A DNA stretch of 64,000 nucleotides, taken from Pirellulaceae bacterium (GTDB lineage: Bacteria; Planctomycetota; Planctomycetia; Pirellulales; Pirellulaceae). The translations under genes were made by a program, and so were the position numbers. The stretch is from positions 248,001 to 312,000 of the forward strand of contig JAHDXO010000001.1 in NCBI GenBank assembly GCA_023382975.1, read 5' to 3'. The notes beneath the pieces are model-generated. The model made no database searches. It saw nothing but the letters and a program-made list of their open reading frames with translations, and had not been told where the DNA came from. Position 1 is the stretch's first letter, and each line of letters opens with the position of its first letter. Below are positions 35,338-43,022 of the stretch, piece after piece.

Positions 35338-35877
35338 ATGCGGTCCGCTCAGCGATCCCACGCAACCCGGCCACGCACGATGCGTGAATTCTCGGCTTAC
35401 GGATTGGCCTGGGCAACGCTGTGGTGGCTGTTGAGCCGCGGGCACGCGGATTCGTGGCTGGTGGGCGTCCCGACGGTGTTGGCGGCCGCGGGCCTGTCGG
35501 TCTGGATGGCGCCGCCCTGGAGTTGGCGTTGGAACTTCGTTGGCATGGTGCGGTTCGCCGGTTACTTCGTGCGTGCATCCCTGGCCGGCGGCTGCGATGT
35601 GGCCTATCGCGCCATCCATCCCCGTCTGCCGATCCATCCGCGGATGATGGTCTACCATTCGCGTCTGCCCATCGGGACGGCCCAGGTGTTTTTTGCCAAC
35701 GCCATCAGCCTCTCACCGGGCACGGTCAGCGCTCGTTTGCGCCACGGCAAATTGACGATTCACGTGCTGGATGCGAGGCAACCGGTCCGCGCGAAACTGG
35801 CTGAATTGGAGCAGGCGGTGGGCGAGTTGTTCGGGGTCGAATTGCCGCGAGAGCGGACGGGCGAGGAAACGTCATGA
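35338..35877 (+). CDS. mrpE: Mrp antiporter subunit E
   Basis: 179 residues from ATG 35338; GGGGGG-rich Shine-Dalgarno-like sequence (35324-35331) precedes it. An alternative TTG at 35308 would add ten residues. MrpE/MnhE family: two N-terminal hydrophobic segments (about 19-58), then VAYRAIHPRLPIHPRMM, then FFANAISLSPGTVSARL and HVLDAR, the conserved NSITLTPGTxT-like block. It is a membrane-embedded accessory subunit needed for complex assembly. First gene of a nine-gene operon; its stop overlaps the next start (ATGA). Confidence 0.93.
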   Translation: MRSAQRSHATRPRTMREFSAYGLAWATLWWLLSRGHADSWLVGVPTVLAAAGLSVWMAPPWSWRWNFVGMVRFAGYFVRASLAGGCDVAYRAIHPRLPIHPRMMVYHSRLPIGTAQVFFANAISLSPGTVSARLRHGKLTIHVLDARQPVRAKLAELEQAVGELFGVELPRERTGEETS

Positions 35878-36152
35878 CTTGGCTGCTGTTGTCGTTCGCG
35901 GTCGTCATGCTGGTCAGTCTCGTGGCGGGACTGATCCGGGTCGCGATTGGTCCCACCATTGCCGACCGGATGCTGGCCACGCAGTTGATGGGCACCACGT
36001 CGGCGAGTTTGCTGTTGTTGGTCGCACGCGCCCTGGACCGGCCCGAGTTGGTCGACGTTGCGCTGGTATTCGGCTTGTTGGCCGCGGTGACCGCGGTGGC
36101 ATTCACCCGGTTCGCCGGCGAGTTTGCGCAATTTGCGGAGGACGATCGATGA
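35874..36152 (+). CDS. mrpF: Mrp antiporter subunit F
   Basis: 92 residues with three hydrophobic helices. RVAIGPTIADRMLATQLMG is the MrpF/MnhF signature, including the conserved Asp in the GPT..DR motif. Overlaps mrpE by 4 nt and mrpG by 4 nt, the ATGA mode of translational coupling. Small structural subunit of the cation/proton antiporter. Confidence 0.92.
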   Translation: MTWLLLSFAVVMLVSLVAGLIRVAIGPTIADRMLATQLMGTTSASLLLLVARALDRPELVDVALVFGLLAAVTAVAFTRFAGEFAQFAEDDR

Positions 36153-36451
36153 ATCTGTGGAATTTGCTGTCGCTGCTGCTGATCGGGGCGGGTGCTGGCT
36201 TCTTTCTGGCGGGCAGCGTGGGAATGCTGCGCTTCCCGGACGTGTTCACACGACTGCACGCCACGACCAAGGCCGACAATGTGGGATTGGGTCTGGTCAT
36301 TGCGGGATTGTTGTTGCAGAGCGATTCGTTGTTCTACGGCGTCAAGCTTGTCGTCGTCTGGTTGTTGGTCGCGCAATCGGGCGCGGCGGCCTGTCACTTG
36401 ATCGCGCGTTCGGCGTTGCAGACGGGCACGCGGCCTTGGAGTCGAACATGA
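36149..36451 (+). CDS. mrpG: Mrp antiporter subunit G
   Basis: 100 residues with three membrane helices. GSVGMLRFPDVFTRLHATTK and GVGL-like DNVGLGLVIAGLL are the MrpG/PhaG family hallmarks (RFPDxxxRLHAxTK). It overlaps both neighbours by 4 nt. MrpG is thought to stabilise the complex next to subunits E and F. Confidence 0.93.
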   Translation: MNLWNLLSLLLIGAGAGFFLAGSVGMLRFPDVFTRLHATTKADNVGLGLVIAGLLLQSDSLFYGVKLVVVWLLVAQSGAAACHLIARSALQTGTRPWSRT

Positions 36452-36708
36452 CGATTGTCTTGTGGGGACTGGATGTGTTGCTGTGCGTGACTCTGGTCGG
36501 GTTGGCCGTCCAGGTGCTGGCCGCGCCGGACTTGTTCAAGTCGATCGTGATGTTCATCGTGTTCGGATTGTTGTTGGCCCTGGTCTGGGCCCGTTTGAGT
36601 GCGCCGGACGTGGCCTTGGCCGAGGCGGCGATCGGCGCGGGATTAACGGGCGCGTTGCTCTTGAACACGGTAGGAGCCATCACCGGGCACCGGGAGAATC
36701 GACGATGA
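36448..36708 (+). CDS. MbhD-like (DUF4040) antiporter subunit, equivalent to part of MrpA C-terminus
   Basis: 86 residues with three hydrophobic helices. KSIVMFIVFGLLLALVWARL followed by SAPDVALAEAAIGAG is the diagnostic PDVAxxEAAxGA block of MbhD and of the C-terminal part of long MrpA. In long Mrp operons this segment is fused to the MrpA antiporter body; here it is a separate gene, as in archaeal Mbh and several short Mrp operons. It overlaps mrpG and the next gene by 4 nt each. Confidence 0.9.
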   Translation: MTIVLWGLDVLLCVTLVGLAVQVLAAPDLFKSIVMFIVFGLLLALVWARLSAPDVALAEAAIGAGLTGALLLNTVGAITGHRENRR

Positions 36709-37415
36709 AAGGCGGATGGTTCGCCAGCGCGGCACCGGTGGCCGGACTGATGTTGACAGCGGCGATGGTCGGCGGCCTGGCGTTCGCCGTCTGGACTTTG
36801 CCAGCGGAAACGCCGGGACTCGCGGACGCAGCGATGGCGGAACTGGACCGCAGCGGCGTCAGCAATCCGGTCACTGCGGTGTTGCTCAACTACCGCGGCT
36901 ACGACACGCTGCTGGAAATCACCATCCTGTTGCTGGCCGTCCTGGCCGCCCTGGCACTGGTTGGCGGATGGACGGGCGGGGTCAAGCAGATGGGCCATGC
37001 GCAGAATCCCGTCCTGCGAGGATTTGTGCGCATCCTGATGCCCGTCACCATGTTGGTCGCGGGCTACTTGCTGTGGGGCGGCGCTCACTCGCCGGGCGGC
37101 GCGTTTCAAGCTGGCGCCGTGCTGGCCTCGGCCGGCATGCTGCTGCTGTTGGCCGGCGTCGATTGGACTCGGCGGCTGCCGCGGTGGACGGAACGATGGC
37201 TACTGGCTTCGGGCCTGGCGGTGTTCCTGGCCGTCGGTGTGGGCGTGATGCCGCTGCAGGGCAACTTCCTGGAATACCCCCCGGCCGCCGCCAAGTGGTT
37301 GATTCTGGTCATCGAAGCACCGTGCGGGCTGGCCATCGCCGCGGCGCTGATCGCGTTGGCGCTCGGCGGCCAACTGCGGACTCGACTGACGTTCGACGAG
37401 GAGCAGGACCGATGA
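36705..37415 (+). CDS. mrpB: MrpB-type subunit with fused MbhE-like N-terminus
   Basis: 236 residues. The N-terminal half (1-100) has VLLNYRGYDTLLEITILLLA, the RGYDTLxE block of MbhE and of the end of MrpA. The C-terminal half is MnhB: MPVTMLVAGYLLWGGAHSPG then GAFQAGAVLASAGML, matching the HxPGGGFQAG motif with Ala in place of one Gly. A fusion of these two is known in Mrp systems. The gene overlaps its neighbours by 4 nt on both sides. Confidence 0.9.
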   Translation: MKGGWFASAAPVAGLMLTAAMVGGLAFAVWTLPAETPGLADAAMAELDRSGVSNPVTAVLLNYRGYDTLLEITILLLAVLAALALVGGWTGGVKQMGHAQNPVLRGFVRILMPVTMLVAGYLLWGGAHSPGGAFQAGAVLASAGMLLLLAGVDWTRRLPRWTERWLLASGLAVFLAVGVGVMPLQGNFLEYPPAAAKWLILVIEAPCGLAIAAALIALALGGQLRTRLTFDEEQDR

Positions 37416-37720
37416 ATCATTGCGCGCTGTACGCGATATGCGGCACCGTCCTGTTCGGAACCGGCTTCTATGGGACCGTGTTCTGCCGGAACCTGTTGCG
37501 CAAGGTGATGGCGCTGAATCTGATGGGGTCGGGAGTCTTCCTGGTGCTGATCGCCCTGGCGGCGCGCACGCCGTCCGGACCGCCCGATCCCGTGCCGCAC
37601 GCGATGGTGCTGACCGGTATCGTGGTCTCGATCAGCGCCACGGCGCTGATGCTGGCGCTCGTGCGGCGTCTGCACCGCGAGACAGGACGGATGGAGTTGC
37701 CCGGACGCATCGAAGAATAA
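37412..37720 (+). CDS. mrpC: Mrp antiporter subunit C (NuoK-like)
   Basis: 102 residues and three membrane helices. It is homologous to NuoK: NLLRKVMALNLMGSGVFLVL carries the LxRxxxxxxxxxLxxxxNL pattern, and DPVPHAMVLTGIVVSISATA is the DPxPxALVLTAIVIxxA block. The first conserved TM2 acidic residue of NuoK is replaced by an Asn/Met environment here, as usual in MrpC. It overlaps mrpB by 4 nt. Confidence 0.92.
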   Translation: MNHCALYAICGTVLFGTGFYGTVFCRNLLRKVMALNLMGSGVFLVLIALAARTPSGPPDPVPHAMVLTGIVVSISATALMLALVRRLHRETGRMELPGRIEE

Positions 37721-37730
37721 AGAGCGGCCG

Positions 37731-39224
37731 ATGAATGGTGAATTGGCGATGATCGGACTGGTGGTTGTGCCCTTGGCCGCGGCGGTCGTCGTGTTTGCGA
37801 CGGCGTCGCGCCGAGCCGCGGCCTGGGGCGTCGGTGTCGCCGTTGCTCAACTCGGGTTGGTCGTCTGGTTGATTCGCTCGATCCTGGTCTCCGGTTCCCT
37901 GCGCTACCGGATCGGCGGTTGGGAGACGCCGTTGGGCATCCCGCTGCATGCCGACGGCATCTGCGCGCTGATGCTGCTGATGACGGCCATCGTCGGCACG
38001 GCTTCGACCGTGTACGCGGTCGGTTATCTGGCCGTCGCCCGGCAGGGGCACGCCGATTCCGCGAATCGCCAGGCGGATCGAGCCTTCTGGCCCCTGTGGC
38101 TGGTGCTGTGGGCGTCGCTGAACGCCCTGTTCCTGTCGGGCGACATCTTCAACCTGTACATCACGCTCGAACTGGTCACGCTCAGCGCGGTGGCGCTGAT
38201 CGGCTTGGCAGGCCGGGTGCAGGCACTGGTCGCCGCCATGCGCTACCTGATCGCCGCGCTGGCCGGTTCGTTGTTCTACCTGCTGGGCGTGGTGTTGGTG
38301 TACAGCCGCTACGGAACCGTCAGTTGGGAACTCCTGAGCGGCGCCGTCGTGCCCGACACGGTCACCGTTGGCGGCGCGGTCCTGATGATCGTTGGGCTGC
38401 TGCTCAAGACGGCGTTGTTTCCGCTGCATTTCTGGTTGCCTGATGCGCACGCCAACGCGCCGGCGCCGGTTAGCGGACTGCTCAGCGGACTGGTCCTGAA
38501 GGCGTCCTTCTTCATCCTGTTGCGGTTGTGGTTCTTCGTCTTTGCGCCGGTTCTGGGTCCGCACACGGGCCCGTTGCTGAGCGTCCTGGGCGCGGTGGCG
38601 ATCCTTTGGGGCTCGATCCAGGCCATCCGGCAGCAACGGATCAAGGTGATGATCGCCTATTCGACGGTGGCGCAAATCGGATACCTGTTCCTGGTGTTCG
38701 GGTTGGCGGGCGAGCCGATGAGGATGGCGGCGTGGCGCGGTGTCGCCTATTTCGCGTTCGCGCACGCTTGTGCAAAAGCAGCCGCGTTCATGGTTGCCGG
38801 AGCACTGATGTACGCCGCGGACAGCGACCGGCTGGACCGTTGGGAAGGCATCGGCCGCCGCGAGCCGATGCTGATTTTCACGTTCGGCCTAGCCGGAGTC
38901 AGCTTGATGGGGTTGCCGCCCAGCGGTGGATTCATCGCCAAGTGGCTGCTGCTGAACGCGGCGGTCGGCGGTGGGCACTGGTGGGCGGCTGCCGTGATTC
39001 TGATCGGCGGACTGTTGGCCGCCGTGTATGTGCTTCGCGTGATCTCCGTCGCGCTTTCGGAATCCGCGCCGCAACCGGCAACCGTGGCGATTCCTCGGAT
39101 CATGCGTTGGCCGCCGCTGGCTTTGGCGCTGGTCGTGGTTGTCAGCGGGATCGTGACCACCGAGCCGCTGCGGTTGCTGGAAGTCGGCTTTCCACGGCCC
39201 CAGGTCGTGGAGACCTCGCCATGA
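37731..39224 (+). CDS. mrpD: Mrp antiporter subunit D (first antiporter-like subunit)
   Basis: 497 residues, standard length for MrpD, with about 14 hydrophobic helices. It is a NuoM/NuoN-like proton-conducting subunit. The key TM5 Glu is present as Glu147 in NLYITLELVTLSA; the TM7 Lys is Lys226 in LLLKTALFPLHFWLPDAHA; and the TM8 block has APVSGLLSGLVLKASFF. FGLAGVSLMGLPPSGGFIAK is the family block at TM11-12. A 10-nt gap separates it from mrpC, and it overlaps the next gene by 4 nt. Confidence 0.93.
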   Translation: MNGELAMIGLVVVPLAAAVVVFATASRRAAAWGVGVAVAQLGLVVWLIRSILVSGSLRYRIGGWETPLGIPLHADGICALMLLMTAIVGTASTVYAVGYLAVARQGHADSANRQADRAFWPLWLVLWASLNALFLSGDIFNLYITLELVTLSAVALIGLAGRVQALVAAMRYLIAALAGSLFYLLGVVLVYSRYGTVSWELLSGAVVPDTVTVGGAVLMIVGLLLKTALFPLHFWLPDAHANAPAPVSGLLSGLVLKASFFILLRLWFFVFAPVLGPHTGPLLSVLGAVAILWGSIQAIRQQRIKVMIAYSTVAQIGYLFLVFGLAGEPMRMAAWRGVAYFAFAHACAKAAAFMVAGALMYAADSDRLDRWEGIGRREPMLIFTFGLAGVSLMGLPPSGGFIAKWLLLNAAVGGGHWWAAAVILIGGLLAAVYVLRVISVALSESAPQPATVAIPRIMRWPPLALALVVVVSGIVTTEPLRLLEVGFPRPQVVETSP

Positions 39225-40717
39225 CCTTCGACAACTGGCTGCCGCTGCTCGTCGTGGCAAGCTCGCTGTTGCCCGGCTGCATCATCTTCCTGTTGGGCGA
39301 GGAACAGAAGACGATCCGCAGAACGTTGAATCTGGCCGGCGCGGTGATCAAGGTGGTGCTGGTGGCCTTTATGCTGTGGGGCGTCTCTCGCCATCACGTC
39401 TACGAGGTGCGGTACGGATTGGTCGAGGGGATCGATTTCGCCTTGCATGCCGACCCGTTTTCGCTGCTGTTCGTCACGCTATCGGCCGTGCTCTGGCTGC
39501 TGACCACCGTCTACGCCATCGGTTATCTGGAAGGCATGCCCAACCGGCGGCGGTTCTTCGGCTTCTTCAGTCTTTGCGTCAGCGCTACGACCGGTCTGGC
39601 GTTGGCGGCCAACCTGCTGACGTTCCTGATCTTCTACGAAATGCTGACGTTGACGACCTATCCGCTGGTGGTTCACCGAGGGACGGGCAAGTCGCTGCGC
39701 AGCGGCCGTCTGTATTTGCTGTACGCCCTGACCGGCGGCGCCGTCTTGCTGCTGGCCGTCGTCTGGTTGCAATCGCTGGTCGGGCCGATCGAGTTTGCCG
39801 AAGGCGGAATTCTGGGCCGTGCCGACGCGGGGCTGTACGCTCAACTGCGGATCATCTTCGCGATGATGATTGTCGGCTTCGGCGTGAAAGCCGCGTTGGT
39901 TCCACTGCACGGTTGGCTGCCCGAAGCGATGGTGGCCCCCGCGCCCGTCAGTGCCTTGTTGCACGCTGTAGCGGTGGTCAAGGCGGGTGCGTTTGGGATC
40001 GTGCGCGTGGTGTACGACGTCTACGGCGTCCAGTTCTGCGGGGAACTGGGCGTGGCGACGCCGCTGGCGATGGCGGCTGCGTTGACGATCGTCTACGGGT
40101 CCGTGCGAGCGGCGTACCAGGACGATCTCAAGCGGCGGTTGGCGTACTCGACGGTCAGCCAGGTTTCGTACATCGTGCTGGGAGCGGCGGTCACGGGACC
40201 GCTGGCCACGACCGGCGGGATTGTTCATCTGGTACATCAGGGCGTGATGAAGATCACGCTGTTCTTCGCCGCGGGAAACCTGGCGGAAACGCTCGGGGTG
40301 AAGAAGATTGCGGACATGCGGGGCGTCGCGCGCCGCATGCCCTGGACCATGGCGGCCTTTACCGTCGCGGCGTTGGGCATGATCGGCATGCCGCCGACGG
40401 CCGGGTTTGTCACCAAATGGTACTTGGCGGCCGGAGCCGCCGCGGCGGAACAGTGGTGGGTGATCGGAGTGTTGGTGGCCAGCAGCGTGCTGAACGCCGT
40501 TTACTTCCTGCCGATCGTGTACACGGCTTGGTTCCAAACGCCGCCGGAATTTTGGCCCGCCGAGCATCGGCGAGGGCGATTTGAGACTTCGCTGACGCTA
40601 TTGGTTCCACCACTGGTGACCGCGGCGTTGACGTTGCTCATGGGGCTGCTGGCCGGAACGCCGGTCAGTGCGCTGGCCTGGGCTAAGCTGATCGTGTTGC
40701 GGGAGTATCAGCCATGA
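39221..40717 (+). CDS. Second MrpD/NuoM-like proton-conducting subunit
   Basis: 498 residues. Conserved ion-translocation residues are intact: Glu140 in LIFYEMLTLTTYPLV and Lys223 in GFGVKAALVPLHGWLPEAM, plus APVSALLHAVAVVKAGAFG and the GMIGMPPTAGFVTKWY block. It differs from the neighbouring MrpD throughout, so it is an old paralogue and not a recent copy. Complexes with two or more D-like subunits are known in archaeal Mbh/Mbx and some bacterial Mrp operons. It overlaps both neighbours by 4 nt. Confidence 0.9.
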   Translation: MTFDNWLPLLVVASSLLPGCIIFLLGEEQKTIRRTLNLAGAVIKVVLVAFMLWGVSRHHVYEVRYGLVEGIDFALHADPFSLLFVTLSAVLWLLTTVYAIGYLEGMPNRRRFFGFFSLCVSATTGLALAANLLTFLIFYEMLTLTTYPLVVHRGTGKSLRSGRLYLLYALTGGAVLLLAVVWLQSLVGPIEFAEGGILGRADAGLYAQLRIIFAMMIVGFGVKAALVPLHGWLPEAMVAPAPVSALLHAVAVVKAGAFGIVRVVYDVYGVQFCGELGVATPLAMAAALTIVYGSVRAAYQDDLKRRLAYSTVSQVSYIVLGAAVTGPLATTGGIVHLVHQGVMKITLFFAAGNLAETLGVKKIADMRGVARRMPWTMAAFTVAALGMIGMPPTAGFVTKWYLAAGAAAAEQWWVIGVLVASSVLNAVYFLPIVYTAWFQTPPEFWPAEHRRGRFETSLTLLVPPLVTAALTLLMGLLAGTPVSALAWAKLIVLREYQP

Positions 40718-42456
40718 ACGAACCAGGCCTGTGGTCGATGCTCGCCCTGCCGGTCGTCTTGGCCGTATGCCAGAGACTCCGCCGAGGTCGCCGGCTCATC
40801 GGCTGCCTTGCGGCATGTTCCGCACTGCCCGCGTTGTGCTTCGCGGCGTTCGGCGGGATCGGGTCGATCGAGGTTCCGTGGCTGCTGCTCGGTTCCCGCC
40901 TAGGCGTCGATTCGATAGGGCGAGTCTTCTTGGCAGTGACGGCGGCGCTGTGGCTGGCCGCGGGGCTGTACGCCCGTTCGTATCTGGACGACGATGAACA
41001 CAAGGGCCGCTTCCAAGTGTTCTTTCTGTTGACGATGGCGGGCAACCTGGGAGTGACGGTCGCTCTGGACGTCGTCAGCTTCATGGCATTCTTCACGTTG
41101 ATGAGCGTGTCCGCCTACGGTCTGATCGTCCACGACCGCCAGCCGGCCAGTCTGCAGGCTGGGCGAGTCTACATGGTCATGACCATCGCTGGCGAGATGC
41201 TGCTGTTCGCGGGAACGATCCTGCTGGCCTTCGAACACCGATCGCTGCTCTTCGAGGATCTAGCGGTCGCGCTGGTTGAATCGCCGCGACGGAACTTGAT
41301 TGTGGGGCTGCTGTTAGCCGGCTTCGGCATCAAGCTGGGCCTGATGCCGCTGCACGGCTGGCTGCCCATGGCGCATCCGGCGGCGCCGACTCCGGCCAGC
41401 GCGGTGCTGAGCGGCGCCATGATCAAGACCGGTCTGCTCGGCATGCTGCGCATGCTGCCGCTGGGAGTCGTGGCGATGCCGGGCTGGGCCGATTGCTGCC
41501 TGGTCGCGGGCCTTGCGACCAGTCTGCTGGCCGCGCTGATCGGAATTGCGCAGCGAAACCCGAAGGCCGTCTTGGCCTATTCCAGCATCAGTCAGATGGG
41601 GCTGGTTGCCGTGGGGTTGGGGGCGGCGATTGCCGCTCCCGATGCATGGCCCATGATCTCGTCCATGCTGCTGTTATGGGTCGTGCATCACGCGACCGCC
41701 AAGGCGGCGTTGTTCCTTGGTGTCGGTGTTGCCGCCGCCAGGTTGCCGTCGCGGTGGAGTCGGCACTTGGTGCAAGCCGGGTTGCTGGTGGCCGCGCTGT
41801 CGTTGGCCGGGTTGCCCTTGACGATGGGATTTATCGCCAAGGCTGCCCTGAAGTACTCGACCACGGCCGTCGAGCCGTGGTCGGCCGGCCTGGCGTGGCT
41901 CTTGCCGCTGACCAGCGTCACGACTACTTTGCTGGTCTCGCGTTTCCTCTGGCTTGTCTGGCCGGACCCGCGGAACTCGCACGGGGAACTCCGTGCCGGC
42001 ATGGTCATTCCTTGGGCGGGGCTGACGATCGCTGTCGTCGCCGGGTTCTTCGTAGCGCAGTGGCAAGGTCTGGTCAAAGACGCTTGGATGTCGCTCGACC
42101 CGAAGTCGATTTGGGCCAGCGTCTGGCCGATGCTCGCCGCCGGCGTCCTCGTTCTGATCGTCGCCACGCGAGGCGGAATTACGAGCGTGCTGGCTCGGAT
42201 CCGCATACCGGAAGGAGACATCATTGTGCCCGCGACGCACGCGGCTCGCTGGTTTCGCCGCGAGTGGAACCGGATCGCCGAGGTCCATCTGCCGAAGTGG
42301 TTTCAAACCGCAAAGCAGACGTGGCACGACCAAGCGATGCCCGCGATCCTTCGCTGGCAAAACCGCCTGTCGCAAAGTCTGGAAAACGACCTAGCCGCCG
42401 GCCTGCTCATCGCCGTACTGGCCATCGTCCTGTTCATCGTGTCGGTTGGCCTCTAG
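40714..42456 (+). CDS. Third MrpD/NuoL-like subunit with lost TM5 Glu and long C-terminal extension
   Basis: 580 residues, about 80 longer than its paralogues. The proton-conducting domain is recognisable: GFGIKLGLMPLHGWLPMAHP with Lys207, PASAVLSGAMIKTGLLG and SLAGLPLTMGFIAKAALK. At the TM5 site the aligned motif is FMAFFTLMSVSAYGLI, so the conserved Glu is Thr128. A Glu161 lies in the next helix (TIAGEMLLFAGTI). After residue 490 comes a basic, probably amphipathic segment (ARWFRREWNRIAEVHLPKWF and beyond) ending in one more helix (AAGLLIAVLAIVLFIVSVGL), which recalls the NuoL lateral helix and its anchor. Last gene of the operon; its end overlaps the convergent gene by 23 nt. Confidence 0.87.
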   Translation: MNEPGLWSMLALPVVLAVCQRLRRGRRLIGCLAACSALPALCFAAFGGIGSIEVPWLLLGSRLGVDSIGRVFLAVTAALWLAAGLYARSYLDDDEHKGRFQVFFLLTMAGNLGVTVALDVVSFMAFFTLMSVSAYGLIVHDRQPASLQAGRVYMVMTIAGEMLLFAGTILLAFEHRSLLFEDLAVALVESPRRNLIVGLLLAGFGIKLGLMPLHGWLPMAHPAAPTPASAVLSGAMIKTGLLGMLRMLPLGVVAMPGWADCCLVAGLATSLLAALIGIAQRNPKAVLAYSSISQMGLVAVGLGAAIAAPDAWPMISSMLLLWVVHHATAKAALFLGVGVAAARLPSRWSRHLVQAGLLVAALSLAGLPLTMGFIAKAALKYSTTAVEPWSAGLAWLLPLTSVTTTLLVSRFLWLVWPDPRNSHGELRAGMVIPWAGLTIAVVAGFFVAQWQGLVKDAWMSLDPKSIWASVWPMLAAGVLVLIVATRGGITSVLARIRIPEGDIIVPATHAARWFRREWNRIAEVHLPKWFQTAKQTWHDQAMPAILRWQNRLSQSLENDLAAGLLIAVLAIVLFIVSVGL

Positions 42457-42709
42457 ATTGCCGTGCCTTGCCAGCCTGAACACGCGCCTTGACAAGACGC
42501 ATCAACCGTTCGGCCTGCTCGAACTGCCCTAGCTCCACGCGTTCTTCGGCGGAAATGCAGCCATCCTTCAGCTTCTCCAGTAATTCCTCGGCTCGACCTC
42601 GAGCTTCCGGCGAAGGCCGAAACTGCAGCAACTGCTCAGGCGTCGGGCTGCACGCGAAAAAATCTGCAATCTCCTCAAGGGGGCCTAGCGTGCTATGCGT
42701 GGTTGGCAT
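42434..42709 (-). CDS. Small helical protein of unknown function
   Basis: 91 residues from ATG 42709 with GGGAG 11-15 nt upstream. The sequence is PLEEIADFFACSPTPEQLLQ, then FRPSPEARGRAEELLEKLKD, then GCISAEERVELGQFEQAERL. It is fully helical, charged and without a membrane segment. Proteins of this pattern (LEEIADFxAxxPTPEQLxxF, then FRPSxxAxxRxxELLEK) are common beside other small genes in planctomycetes and cyanobacteria and are sometimes described as antitoxin-like, but I cannot name a function. The 3' end overlaps the antiporter subunit by 23 nt, tail to tail. Confidence 0.75.
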   Translation of the reverse strand: MPTTHSTLGPLEEIADFFACSPTPEQLLQFRPSPEARGRAEELLEKLKDGCISAEERVELGQFEQAERLMRLVKARVQAGKARQSRGQPTR

Positions 42710-43022
42710 GTGATCACTTCTCCCAGAAGACATTTTCGCCGTCCGGCAGCACGGCCAAATCGACCGACGCCGCGTTTCGTCGAATTTTACAGGGATTTGC
42801 CGGCCGTGTCCAATTAGGTCAGATATCAAAATCGCACGGAATGACGAAGCGTCGCCGCGTTCAGGCTGCGGAAGCCGGTGACGAAAACACCCGATTTTTC
42901 CTGTTCCTGCTCGTCGCACACGCAGCTAGACGAATCCATGCGGCGGGTAGATTCGCATCGACTCAGAACGTAAGCTATGGCCTGGATGCGGACAGATGGA
43001 TTGTTCGAGAAAGGGGGATGTC
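42710..43022. other. Intergenic region with a possible gene-end remnant
   Basis: This spans 313 bp between the small helical gene (minus) and the exonuclease gene (plus), with no complete gene. On the minus strand a frame ends at 42714 with SVDLAVLPDGENVFWEK and a stop just 5 nt before the ATG of the small gene. It has no start in about 34 codons, so it may be the worn 3' end of an upstream partner gene. The promoter for the exonuclease should lie here but none is clear. Confidence 0.45.

Noticed and set aside
35089-35658. N-terminal extension of peptidase T in the same frame
   Set aside because: It is Arg/Pro/Thr-rich and without similarity to PepT; the family N-terminus and a Shine-Dalgarno support the start at 35088.
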